Part shown: piece after piece, positions 47,552 to 55,877 of the stretch | Layout: the number at the start of each line of letters is the position of its first letter | How positions within the stretch are numbered: the first letter of the stretch is position 1 | Assembly: GCA_010671905.1 (NCBI GenBank) | Contig: JAAHII010000001.1 | Span: 1,178,001 to 1,242,000, forward strand | Source: Leptolyngbya sp. SIOISBB | GTDB taxonomy: Bacteria; Cyanobacteriota; Cyanobacteriia; Phormidesmidales; Phormidesmidaceae | Length of the DNA stretch: 64,000 bases | Reading direction: 5' to 3' | Translations under genes and position numbers: made by a program | Notes under the pieces: model-generated | What the model was told of the DNA's origin: nothing | Database searches by the model: none | What the model saw: only the letters and a program-made list of their open reading frames with translations

Positions 47552-49813
47552 ATGCGCCTCAGAAATATACCGTTACGATACTCTATCCCCATTGCGATTT
47601 TGGGCTTTGGCAGCATTCTAGGCGCAGTGATATTTCGCCAAGTTTTTCTGGCAACACTTGATCGAGGTGAGGCCGCAATTCGACAGCAAGCTCAGTTCAC
47701 AGCAAGTCAAGCGGCTGGGCTTTTTGAATACCAATATCGACAAGCCGATGGTCAAGGCGCAGGACTGGTAATCGATCAGCTAGCGGGCTCTCCAGGGTTA
47801 GAGCTGGCGCTCCTCGTTGACGATGTTGATCAAGTTTTGGAAAGCACTCGATTTAACATTGAGGCGAAAGCCGTAGAAACCACTGTTCATCCTGAAATAG
47901 CTCAACTTATTCAGGATGCTAGAGAGAGGCAAAGAGCGCAAACCTTGACAACGTCTGATGGAAAAGAATTTTGGGTAATTTATCCCGTTGGGCTGAATAA
48001 TCAGGTTGGGGAAAGCTTTTCTTCCCAGGTGGGCGCTTTAGCACTGCAGTACAATCTATCGACCCTACAACAGCAGATCTATGCTGAACTTCAGCAATCC
48101 TTTATCTACTTTCTATTGCTATTAGCCACCTCGTCTGTAGGATTATGGATCTTATTTTCTCGGGTCATTGTAGCCCCCCTATATCAACTCACCCAAGCCT
48201 CTAAGGAACTGCGTTCAGGGAATTTCGACATCGAAATCAAGACACATTCGAACGACGAAATCGGAGTCTTAGCGCAAACCTTCAAAGATATGGCTGGGCA
48301 GCTGAAAAATTCCTTTGATGCCCTGGCTCAGATAAATATGGACTTGGAGAATCGGGTTAAAGAGCGCACTTCTGAGTTGGCCCAGTCTAATCAAGAACTG
48401 ATGATCGCTAAAGAGTTGGCTGACAGTGCCAACCAGGCCAAGAGCGAGTTTTTAGCAAACATGAGCCATGAGCTGCGGACGCCACTGAATGGCATTCTTG
48501 GCTATGCTCAAATCTTGACCCGCACTAAAACGCTGCCAGAGAAAGAACAACAAGGCATCAATGTGATCTATCAATGTGGCTCTCATCTGCTCACCTTGAT
48601 CAACGATGTGCTGGATCTGTCTAAAATCGAAGCCCGTAAGCTAGAACTCGCTCCCGCTGACCTACATCTACCCGCCCTGCTGCAAAGCGTGGTGGAAATG
48701 TGCAGCATCAAGGCACATCAAAAGGGAATTGACTTTATCTACCAGCCCAGTTCACGGCTACCCGAAGGTGTAAAAACCGATGAGAAACGGCTGCGTCAAG
48801 TCTTAATCAACCTGCTCGGCAATGCCATTAAATTTACCGACCAGGGGTCTGTTATCCTGCGGGTCGACGTCCTCAATCAAACCGACGAACAGGTGCGTTT
48901 ACTTTTCCAGGTGATTGATACCGGCACCGGGATTGCTGAAACCGATCTAGCCAAACTCTTCGAAGCCTTTGAGCAAGTTGGTGATCGTCAGAAACAAGCA
49001 GAAGGCACTGGCTTGGGGTTGGCCATCAGTCAGCGCATCGTGAGGCTGATGGGCAGCCAGATTCAAGTCACCAGCGAACTGGGCAAAGGTAGCGAATTCT
49101 ACTTCACCGCTGAATTACCGGTTGTCAGCAATTGGGCACGGCAGACGGCAAATCGAGAATTTGACCAGATTGTTGGCTATGAAGGACAGCATCGAACGAT
49201 TCTAGTGATTGATGATCGCTGGGAAAATCGCGCCGTGCTGAAAAACCTGCTAGAGCCACTCAATTTCGATCTTATTGAGGCTGAACATGGACAAGAGGGC
49301 TTAGAAAAACTCCGTAGCGCCCAGCCTGACCTGATCATTACCGACTTGGCGATGCCCGTCATGGATGGTTTCGAGTTCTTGAAACAGGTTCGCAGCCGCG
49401 AAAGTTTAAAGCATCACCAGGTAATCGTCTCCTCCGCCTCAGTGGCTCAAGTTGATCAGCAAGTGGCACTCGACTGCGGCGGGAACTATTTCTTAGCCAA
49501 ACCAGTTGATGCTCAAGCGCTCTTTCAAGCATTGTCCGATTGCCTCGATCTGAAATGGCGCTATGCAGCCATTGAAGAGTCTATCGAAAAAGTAGAAAAC
49601 GTCTCCTTAGAAGTTGTCATTCCGCCGCGCCCCATCCTAGAAAAATTATTGGATTTAGCTCACAGCGCGAATATTCATGGCCTGCGGGAACAATTAGCTC
49701 ACCTTGATAGCGAAGATGAACAGTACATTTCCTTCACTAAGCCCCTGGCTGATTTGGCAAAGCAATTTCAGTCAGAAGAAATTGAAGCGCGGTTACAGCA
49801 ATATTTAGTATAA
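47552..49813 (+). CDS. Membrane hybrid histidine kinase
   Basis: 753 residues. Membrane helix (about 9-28), extracytoplasmic sensor (about 30-185), second helix ([19 protein letters not shown]), HAMP, a coiled linker (about 265-300), HisKA ([18 protein letters not shown]), HATPase_c ([26 protein letters not shown]), a receiver ([28 protein letters not shown]) and the shared helical tail ([19 protein letters not shown]). It begins 11 nt after the substrate-binding lipoprotein gene, suggesting that the lipoprotein delivers the signal. The receiver-kinase gene follows 10 nt later. Confidence 0.93.
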   Translation: MRLRNIPLRYSIPIAILGFGSILGAVIFRQVFLATLDRGEAAIRQQAQFTASQAAGLFEYQYRQADGQGAGLVIDQLAGSPGLELALLVDDVDQVLESTRFNIEAKAVETTVHPEIAQLIQDARERQRAQTLTTSDGKEFWVIYPVGLNNQVGESFSSQVGALALQYNLSTLQQQIYAELQQSFIYFLLLLATSSVGLWILFSRVIVAPLYQLTQASKELRSGNFDIEIKTHSNDEIGVLAQTFKDMAGQLKNSFDALAQINMDLENRVKERTSELAQSNQELMIAKELADSANQAKSEFLANMSHELRTPLNGILGYAQILTRTKTLPEKEQQGINVIYQCGSHLLTLINDVLDLSKIEARKLELAPADLHLPALLQSVVEMCSIKAHQKGIDFIYQPSSRLPEGVKTDEKRLRQVLINLLGNAIKFTDQGSVILRVDVLNQTDEQVRLLFQVIDTGTGIAETDLAKLFEAFEQVGDRQKQAEGTGLGLAISQRIVRLMGSQIQVTSELGKGSEFYFTAELPVVSNWARQTANREFDQIVGYEGQHRTILVIDDRWENRAVLKNLLEPLNFDLIEAEHGQEGLEKLRSAQPDLIITDLAMPVMDGFEFLKQVRSRESLKHHQVIVSSASVAQVDQQVALDCGGNYFLAKPVDAQALFQALSDCLDLKWRYAAIEESIEKVENVSLEVVIPPRPILEKLLDLAHSANIHGLREQLAHLDSEDEQYISFTKPLADLAKQFQSEEIEARLQQYLV

Positions 49814-49823
49814 GGACTCAATC

Positions 49824-50402
49824 ATGTTAGATAACAGCAAGATTTTAATCGTAGACGATATACCGGCCAACTTAGAAGTCATTACTGAAACGTTATCTTC
49901 TCATGGATACACTACTGCAGCAGTAACCAGCGGTGAACGGGCACTCCAATGGTTGGAGACCTACAAAGCCGACCTCATTCTATTGGATGTCCAGATGCCT
50001 GGACTCGATGGATTTGAGACTTGCCAAAAAATCAAAGACAATGCTAGCACGGCGGATATTCCCATCATCTTTATTACGGCATTATCGAATATCGACAGTA
50101 TTGCCAAAGGATTTTCTTTAGGCGCAGTTGATTACATCAGCAAACCCTTTCAAGATAGTGAGTTATTGGCCCGGGTTAATACTCACCTGAGACTACAACA
50201 GCTCAACCAGTCATTAGAGCAACAAGTTGCCAAACGCACTAGTCAGCTAGAGTCAATGATGAAACAGTTGGAGGACGTCTTAAGTCAGCTCAAATCGTCT
50301 CAACTGCAGCTAATTCAGCAAGAGAAGATGTCGGCTCTGGGTAATTTAGTCGCTGGCGTAGCCCATGAAATCAATAACCCTCTCGGCTTTGTCAGGGGGT
50401 AA
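49824..50402 (+). CDS. Receiver-histidine kinase, N-terminal part (frameshifted gene)
   Basis: [19 protein letters not shown] begins a receiver ([15 protein letters not shown]), followed by a coiled linker ([19 protein letters not shown]) and the phospho-His region [14 protein letters not shown]. The frame then ends VRG and stops, where the paralogue at 23117 continues IAGNL. The rest of the protein is in the frame beginning around 50365. The split is at a GGGGG run at 50394-50398. Confidence 0.83.
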   Translation: MLDNSKILIVDDIPANLEVITETLSSHGYTTAAVTSGERALQWLETYKADLILLDVQMPGLDGFETCQKIKDNASTADIPIIFITALSNIDSIAKGFSLGAVDYISKPFQDSELLARVNTHLRLQQLNQSLEQQVAKRTSQLESMMKQLEDVLSQLKSSQLQLIQQEKMSALGNLVAGVAHEINNPLGFVRG

Positions 50403-51135
50403 TGTCAAGGAGTTTCATCATGCCCTGCAAGACGTTATTAGTTGCTTAGATGGCTATCGCAAAACCTTCCCAGAACCTGGAGGAGAGCTTGAAGAACTCC
50501 TTGAAGAAGTCGATATCGACTTTGTTCTAAAAGACCTCTTCAAGATGTTGGATTCGATGCAGGTTGGATGCGATCGCATTAGTAGCATCAGCGACAGCCT
50601 ACGCTCTTTCTCAAGAGCCGATACCGAATCTAAACTGAAGGCAGACCTGCATGAAGGCCTCGACAGCACCCTACTCATTTTGAAGTACCGTCTCAAGGCC
50701 ACCAGCCTACGTCCCGAAATTGAGATTATTCAGGATTATGGTGACCTCCCTAAAATTGACTGTTTTCCAGGACAGCTCAATCAGGTGTTTATGAACCTGC
50801 TGGCTAATGCCATCGATATGTTCGATGAAATTGCTGAATTCACAGCTTATGAAAGCGTATTATCAACTCCACAACGAATCACTGTTAAGACTCAGTTTTT
50901 AGAACAGGAAAAAGTCGTAGAAATTGCCATTGTTGACAATGGCAAAGGGATGTCTGAAGAAGTGTTGGCAAAAATCTTTGATCGTCAGTTCACGACTAAA
51001 GTGGTGGGTAAAGGGACCGGACTGGGTCTCGCGATCGCACAACAGATTGTCATCGATACCCATGGTGGAGAGCTAAAGGTGCAATCTGAAGTCAGTCAAG
51101 GAACAGAATTTCGTATTCGCCTGCCCATCGATTGA
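50365..51135 (+). CDS. Receiver-histidine kinase, C-terminal part (frameshifted gene)
   Basis: From [20 protein letters not shown] this frame carries the rest of the HisKA-type helices and HATPase_c ([42 protein letters not shown]). Dropping one G at about 50394 gives [13 protein letters not shown] and makes one ~435-residue protein like the paralogue at 23117-24418. The first residues in this frame before GNVKEF are not native. Confidence 0.83.
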   Translation: MKSITLSALSGGNVKEFHHALQDVISCLDGYRKTFPEPGGELEELLEEVDIDFVLKDLFKMLDSMQVGCDRISSISDSLRSFSRADTESKLKADLHEGLDSTLLILKYRLKATSLRPEIEIIQDYGDLPKIDCFPGQLNQVFMNLLANAIDMFDEIAEFTAYESVLSTPQRITVKTQFLEQEKVVEIAIVDNGKGMSEEVLAKIFDRQFTTKVVGKGTGLGLAIAQQIVIDTHGGELKVQSEVSQGTEFRIRLPID

Positions 51136-51405
51136 AAGTTGGTAGTGTCGCACCCAAATTCTTTGTCATAGCTTACAGGAATCAAGAGGTTCGGGGCCAT
51201 GTTGACAGCTTCTGTTGAATGCCCTGTCAATTGTTTGACACTTTCAATTCTCTTTTGATACCCAAGGCCACATTTGGCTGATTGCTCTCGATGAATTCCA
51301 GCAGGCGATCGCGCTTTTATCACCTTGCCGATGAAAGCGCGATCGCCTTACTGGCTGAACGATAGGCTATGTTTTGCAGTAAAGAACGTCTTAGTTCGAA
51401 CTTAC
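51136..51405. other. Intergenic stretch after the kinase genes
   Basis: About 270 bp with no gene seen, ahead of the repeat. Confidence 0.4.
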
Positions 51406-51505
51406 AGCAAGCCGCAGTTTGATCAGGTCGCCCTGGATTGTCGAAACTGCTTTCTAGCCTGCATTTCAATTCCGCATTCCGACCTTCACATTCCGCATTC
51501 TGCGA
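51406..51505 (+). repeat. Interspersed ~100-bp repeat, copy 3 of 4
   Basis: Begins CAAGCCGCAGTTTGATCAGG, then GAAACTGCTTTCTAGCC, GCATTTCAATTCCGCATTCC and ATTCCGCATTC. Confidence 0.75.
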
Positions 51506-51727
51506 TAAATGCTCTGCCGAGCCAACTTTATTCTGCGGCAGGAGTTAAATCTACATGTGCCGCAACTGTTTGAGTGGTGAGGCTACAGATTCTGAGAGCC
51601 GCATATCTGGTAAAAGGGTACTCCCGTGCACATTGTTTTGCATCACCAGACAGCCCAGCCCATCTAGTTCGATATTCTGGTGGATAGGCTTTTGTATGCA
51701 TATACGGTTGCTACCGAAAGGAACACC

Positions 51728-52582
51728 ATGAGAAAAAACAACGAGAGCAGTAGTCTGCCCCTGGCGGAAGCGCTTAAGCAACCCTGCAAGCATCGGGATC
51801 TTAATCTGGCGCTGCAACCCATGGATAACTACAGCAGCACTCCCGGCGGTCCCAACGAACAACCTCTGGGTTTCTGGGCTGCTTGGACCTTGCAGGATCG
51901 CCCGCGCAGAATTGCACTGCTCATCGATGACTGTCAAGAAGAATATCGACCCTATGCAGGGGAGATCCTGCCGAATATTGTCAAATTTGTGGAAGTCTTT
52001 CGGGCGGCCCGTTCAAAGAGCGACGGAGTCTGTATTGCCTGGAGTGCCTGGACTCGCACGTTTGATGACGGTATCTCCAACGCGATGGATCGATGGTACG
52101 GCCCCAAGGGCTTGCGTCCAGAGACCCCAGAAAACGCTGCGTACATCTTTAACGGTGCAGCGGGGATGAAACCCCTTTCTGAGATCGCGCCAACAGAGGC
52201 GGAAGCATCCGATGGCTGGTTCTATCACGGCAAACATCTAGATATGTTCTGGAACTTCACCGAAGACGGCAAATCCTATCTGGATGAAAAACTCAAGGCG
52301 ATCGATATAGATACGATTGTGCTTGTCGGTCTGTGGACTGATGAATGTATCCTCAGCACAGCTTATGCTGGCAGCTCGCGTGGTTACGATGTGGTGGTGG
52401 TCAGCGATGCCGTGGCAACAGCGACAGCCAATCAAGCAACAGCCTTGACGATCGCTGGAAGCACTGTTGCCAAGGTTCTATCAACGGACGAGGTTATTCG
52501 CTACATGGAGAATGATTTCGTCACGGGAGAACCAGGTGCGGTCAAAGGGACTCACTATCCTGATGGACGAAAAGAGGGTTGA
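51728..52582 (+). CDS. Isochorismatase-family (cysteine hydrolase) protein
   Basis: 284 residues from ATG 51728. The catalytic triad candidates are Asp in IALLIDDCQEEY (about 60-71), a Lys in FYHGKHLDMF and Cys in LVGLWTDECILSTAYAG. The core resembles the nicotinamidase/isochorismatase hydrolases. The N-terminal ~45 residues (including LNLALQPMDNYSSTPGG) are an extension. Substrate unknown. It is followed by a T-run (GATTTTTTTAGC) that might aid termination. Confidence 0.88.
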   Translation: MRKNNESSSLPLAEALKQPCKHRDLNLALQPMDNYSSTPGGPNEQPLGFWAAWTLQDRPRRIALLIDDCQEEYRPYAGEILPNIVKFVEVFRAARSKSDGVCIAWSAWTRTFDDGISNAMDRWYGPKGLRPETPENAAYIFNGAAGMKPLSEIAPTEAEASDGWFYHGKHLDMFWNFTEDGKSYLDEKLKAIDIDTIVLVGLWTDECILSTAYAGSSRGYDVVVVSDAVATATANQATALTIAGSTVAKVLSTDEVIRYMENDFVTGEPGAVKGTHYPDGRKEG

Positions 52583-52741
52583 TTTTTTTAGCTCCTTAAC
52601 GGCAGACATTGACACTGATGTTAGGCGAAATCATACTTCTATTCAGCAACACTGGAATACTTGCGATAGGAGAGCTTTCTGAGAGTACTCTTGATTAAAA
52701 ATCCATCGATTTTTTATGCTAAGGGAGCTGCGGGGAAAGCG

Positions 52742-52863
52742 TAGGGTTGATTCTCTCCAGGGAGAAAATTGGCTATGACCCGGCATCTCCGTTAGACCTC
52801 AAAATGAACGCAACATAAAAATGAGGGTTTCACCTTTTTTCTTTATCGAGAGAATCAGCCCTA
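52742..52863. mobile_element. 122-bp ISAs1-derived MITE with 11-bp flanking repeat
   Basis: Ends TAGGGTTGATTCTCTC and, read inward from the right, TAGGGCTGATTCTCTC (15 of 16). The first 12 bases match the ends of the ISAs1 copies at 8078 and 55878. Flanked by CGGGGAAAGCG on both sides (52731-52741 and 52864-52874). It carries no gene and would need a transposase in trans. Confidence 0.75.
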
Positions 52864-52874
52864 CGGGGAAAGCG

Positions 52875-53087
52875 TACCCCTTGGAGGGGCGCAAGGCCTT
52901 GCGCCCTTACAGTAAATGTTCTTGCTGGTAGGGATGTTATTAAATCGCAAGCCCCTAAGTTCTTCTTCATCTTGTTGCGGACTAATACTTCACGGCAGCG
53001 GACGGTCAGAAGCCGCTGGTTGAGTCGCAAAGTTTGTCTGCCACCGCTACGTTTTGCCGTTTGTCGAACCGAGAGACTGTCGCTTCA
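52875..53087. other. Intergenic stretch between the MITE and the acetyltransferase
   Basis: About 210 bp with no gene identified; a palindromic stretch (GGGGCGCAAGGCCTTGCGCCC) lies at about 52885. Confidence 0.4.
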
Positions 53088-53582
53088 ATGCCTCAAGCAA
53101 GTGTAATTTTGGCCGATCTGGGCGACGTAGTACATCAAGACGCGATCATTGCGATGATGGATGCATATTCGGCCGATCCCATGGGAGACGCGAAGCCCCT
53201 GTCGGACTATGCCCGCAGTCACCTACTTTCCGGTCTACGAGAACATCCGACGACATTGGTGTTCCTTGCATTCAATGACAACAAACCATGTGGGATCGCG
53301 ACGTGCTTTCGGGGGTTCTCGACGTTCGCGGCAAAGCCACTCATCAACATTAGTGATTTCTATGTTGATCCTACGTTGCGCGGTCAGGGAATTGGACGGA
53401 TGCTATTACATGCAGTACAGAACGAAGCTGCGCGGATAGGGTGCTGCAAACTTACCCTTGAAGTACAGGAGAACAATTCGCGGGCTCGGTCCATTTATGG
53501 CAAGTTCGGGTTCACGCAAGCGGTCTATGCAGCTGACACAAACGCTGGCGGATCGCTTTACATGACGAAACCTGTCCCGTAG
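53088..53582 (+). CDS. GNAT-family N-acetyltransferase
   Basis: From ATG 53088: 164 residues. The acetyl-CoA loop is in ISDFYVDPTLRGQGIGRMLL, followed by LTLEVQENNSRARSIYGKFGF. This is a complete GNAT fold. It is immediately followed by attC-like sequence (GTCCGAC at 53587) and then by a cassette with a clear R' box, so it may itself be a cassette gene. A longer TTG start at 53034 is less likely. Confidence 0.87.
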   Translation: MPQASVILADLGDVVHQDAIIAMMDAYSADPMGDAKPLSDYARSHLLSGLREHPTTLVFLAFNDNKPCGIATCFRGFSTFAAKPLINISDFYVDPTLRGQGIGRMLLHAVQNEAARIGCCKLTLEVQENNSRARSIYGKFGFTQAVYAADTNAGGSLYMTKPVP

Positions 53583-53673
53583 AAATGTCCGACGAACCAA
53601 GCCGTGAATCGGGCACTCGTCTACACGGTAACTGAAACCAATGTCTTCCGTGCGTGCCCGGTTATGGCAGACG

Positions 53674-54187
53674 TTAGCCCGCACACCTTTACGGAGGTCC
53701 CTATGGCGAACTCTCGACAAATCGCTGGTCTACTCGGTCCGACCCTTGCCGCAGCGCTCACCGCCGAGTTTCCGCTGGTTCAACCTCATCTTCACGACGC
53801 GCAAATCCCGCCAGTGGTCTACCTGTCAGGCGTCCTTTTATTCGTCGCGGGCTTGGCCATCGTGCGGGCACACAATCTTTGGGTGCGCGCACGATGGCCT
53901 GTCCTCATCACGACAACCGGCTGGTCCCTCTTGATCCTGGGCCTCATCCGGATGTTTGCGGCTGGGCAATACCGTCAAACCTCAGCCGAGGTCAGCTCAA
54001 CCACCTTCATAGTGATCGAAGGCATATTGTTGGTCATCGCCTTGGTCATCACCTACTATGGCTACCGTCGAGAGCCTCAGTAGCTTGGTGGCGTTCATCG
54101 GAGTGCGGGCTAACCTTACGTTGCCGGGAACCGGCGACGAATGGCACTTGTCGATCCGCTCCGGGGCCAGTTCCTGAATTACAAACG
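53674..54187 (+). mobile_element. Integron gene cassette with matching ends
   Basis: The cassette starts within GTTAGCCCGCAC (53673-53684), and its attC R'' region GTGCGGGCTAAC (54103-54114) is the exact 12-bp complement. The attC continues to the R'-like box GTTAATC at 54187-54193. The content is one small membrane-protein gene. No integrase gene was seen, so it is a cassette outside a complete integron. Confidence 0.75.
53703..54083 (+). CDS. Small membrane protein encoded in an integron cassette
   Basis: 126 residues from ATG 53703, preceded by GGAGGTCC: MANSRQIAGLLGPTLAAALTAEFPLV and three further hydrophobic segments (VVYLSGVLLFVAGLAIVRA, WPVLITTTGWSLLILGLIRMF, FIVIEGILLVIALVITYYGY). 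Such short four-helix proteins are common in cassette arrays. Function unknown. Confidence 0.82.
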   Translation: MANSRQIAGLLGPTLAAALTAEFPLVQPHLHDAQIPPVVYLSGVLLFVAGLAIVRAHNLWVRARWPVLITTTGWSLLILGLIRMFAAGQYRQTSAEVSSTTFIVIEGILLVIALVITYYGYRREPQ

Positions 54188-54193
54188 TTAATC
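54108..54193 (+). repeat. attC site of the membrane-protein cassette
   Basis: R'' GGCTAAC (54108-54114) and the R'-like box GTTAATC (54187-54193), 86 bp, with CCGGGAACCGGCG inside able to fold. The R'' box and its 5' flank are complementary to the start of this cassette at 53673. Confidence 0.7.
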
Positions 54194-54261
54194 GTTTGCC
54201 CCGTTCAACTTCCTTATGGCGTAGGTTCAGACAAGTTATTGACCCTAGCGATTTTTCTAAC

Positions 54262-55671
54262 ATGCTGGATGATGCAAGGTTAGTTTGGGATCTGCAGCGA
54301 GCTAATCAAATCGCTCAAAGCTTTTCTACTTCCTTGAACTTAGATGACATTGCTCGCTTGGCAACGGATGGCCTGGTGAAGCAGTTTGACTGTGCATTTG
54401 CTCGAATTTGGTTAGTAGAACCCGATCGTAAACGGTTGCGATTGTCGGCATCATCAGGTTTGTATACTCACACCGATGGTGCGTTTAGCCGCATCCCCAT
54501 GGGAGCATTTAAGATTGGCAGAATTGCTCAAAATCGGATATCGCTATTGAGCAATAACCTGGCTGCAGAATCTTGGGTGAGATACCCAGAATGGGCGATC
54601 GCTAATAAAATTACGAGCTTTGCAGGATATCCTCTCGCGAATGCTGATCAGGTGATTGGCGTGCTAGCGGCCTTTGGATATCAGCCCATGAGGCCAGAAT
54701 TTTTAGAAGTTTTGCTCGGGTTTTGCACCACTTTAACCGTCGCCTTGGAGATGGCCTCGCTGCACCAAAAAGAACAGCAAACGTCATTGATGATCAAGCC
54801 AAAATCTACCCTATCTCAGCTTTCACTCTCCGAGAGCTTGGCTCATATCCTCGGTCAGACGAAGTTAACTATTCTAGGGACAGAACGGCACCTTCGCGTA
54901 TCCCAGGCTCAACTTTTTCTAAAACTAACTGAAATACTGCAACCCCTAGACTGCACTTACTGCCGTTTAACCTATGCCGCCGATGCCGTCTCTTTGGAGG
55001 CAATTGCGGCCCTCCAGTCGATTATTCCCCAGGAACAGCAAGCGTGGGAGAGTGTTGCTCTGGGTGATTTAGCCTCAATTGCCGCCTGTTTTGGAGGCCG
55101 TCTTCACATCAATACCGAGGCTAGCATTAGAGCGATGCAGATTTCCCTGACATTTCCCTGCTTGGACAATTTGTCAGCAGTATCGCTGCGGATTCAATGT
55201 CGTTTACCCCTAGTGCAAACGGGCTTTACTCAGCTAGCCTATGCGGCTGGACTCAGGGTTCAGGGGGATGGGGGGCGGCAGATGCCTTTATTGACCGATC
55301 AACTGGCTTTGGTAGAAACCGGCGATCTCATCATCTGGCTCAACCACAACTCACACAGAGCCCCCCACGGCGTCAAAGCCCAGGTCAATCTCTCTACAAC
55401 CGCACCCCAGTTGCGAGCAGCGGTGGCTGCGGTCATGAGAGGAGAAGAATGGGGCCTCAATCCCCCATCCCGTCAGCAGCTTTCCCAACGAGAGCAAGAG
55501 GTGATCGCACTGCTCGTTAAAGGATTGCGCGATCGCGAGGTTGCTGAGCAACTCCACATTAGTGATAGTACGGTTAAATTTCACATCAATAATATCCTGG
55601 CCAAACTCGCAGCCAAAACTCGACTACAGGCGCTTTATCAGTTGATGAGTACAGATAGCCTCGACTGTTGA
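54262..55671 (+). CDS. GAF-domain LuxR-type regulator
   Basis: From ATG 54262: about 469 residues. An N-terminal GAF domain (IAQSFSTSLNLDDIARLATDG, then GLYTHTDGAFSRIPMG) runs to about residue 165, a middle region lacks recognised motifs, and the C-terminal LuxR HTH is LSQREQEVIALLVKGLRDREVAEQLHISDSTVKFHINNIL (about 405-445). It probably senses a small ligand or redox state and binds DNA as a dimer. A TTG at 54196 would add 22 residues. Confidence 0.88.
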   Translation: MLDDARLVWDLQRANQIAQSFSTSLNLDDIARLATDGLVKQFDCAFARIWLVEPDRKRLRLSASSGLYTHTDGAFSRIPMGAFKIGRIAQNRISLLSNNLAAESWVRYPEWAIANKITSFAGYPLANADQVIGVLAAFGYQPMRPEFLEVLLGFCTTLTVALEMASLHQKEQQTSLMIKPKSTLSQLSLSESLAHILGQTKLTILGTERHLRVSQAQLFLKLTEILQPLDCTYCRLTYAADAVSLEAIAALQSIIPQEQQAWESVALGDLASIAACFGGRLHINTEASIRAMQISLTFPCLDNLSAVSLRIQCRLPLVQTGFTQLAYAAGLRVQGDGGRQMPLLTDQLALVETGDLIIWLNHNSHRAPHGVKAQVNLSTTAPQLRAAVAAVMRGEEWGLNPPSRQQLSQREQEVIALLVKGLRDREVAEQLHISDSTVKFHINNILAKLAAKTRLQALYQLMSTDSLDC

Positions 55672-55764
55672 GCTGAGCGCACCCGAGTTTGGCAACAGTG
55701 CCTTTGATACGGTTGCCCTCACCCTAAATCCCGCTGCCAAAATTAGGCAAGGGACTTTGAAATC

Positions 55765-55860
55765 TATCGCAAACTGCAGTTTGATCAGGTCGCTTTGGAT
55801 TGTTGAAACTGCTTTCTGGCAGGCATTTCAATGCCGAATTTGACCTCCGCATTCTGCTAT
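55765..55860 (+). repeat. Interspersed ~100-bp repeat, copy 4 of 4
   Basis: Starts CGCAAACTGCAGTTTGATCAGG and contains GAAACTGCTTTCTGG and GCATTTCAATGCCGAATTTGACC. It is the most diverged copy and ends a few bases before the ISAs1 target duplication. Confidence 0.65.
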
Positions 55861-55877
55861 AGCCCTCCTTTTTTAAG

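Noticed and set aside
52620-52626. GTTAGGC after the isochorismatase-like gene as an attC R' box
   Set aside because: The only candidate R'' box (CCTTAAC) is too close and does not fit the consensus at its first base.
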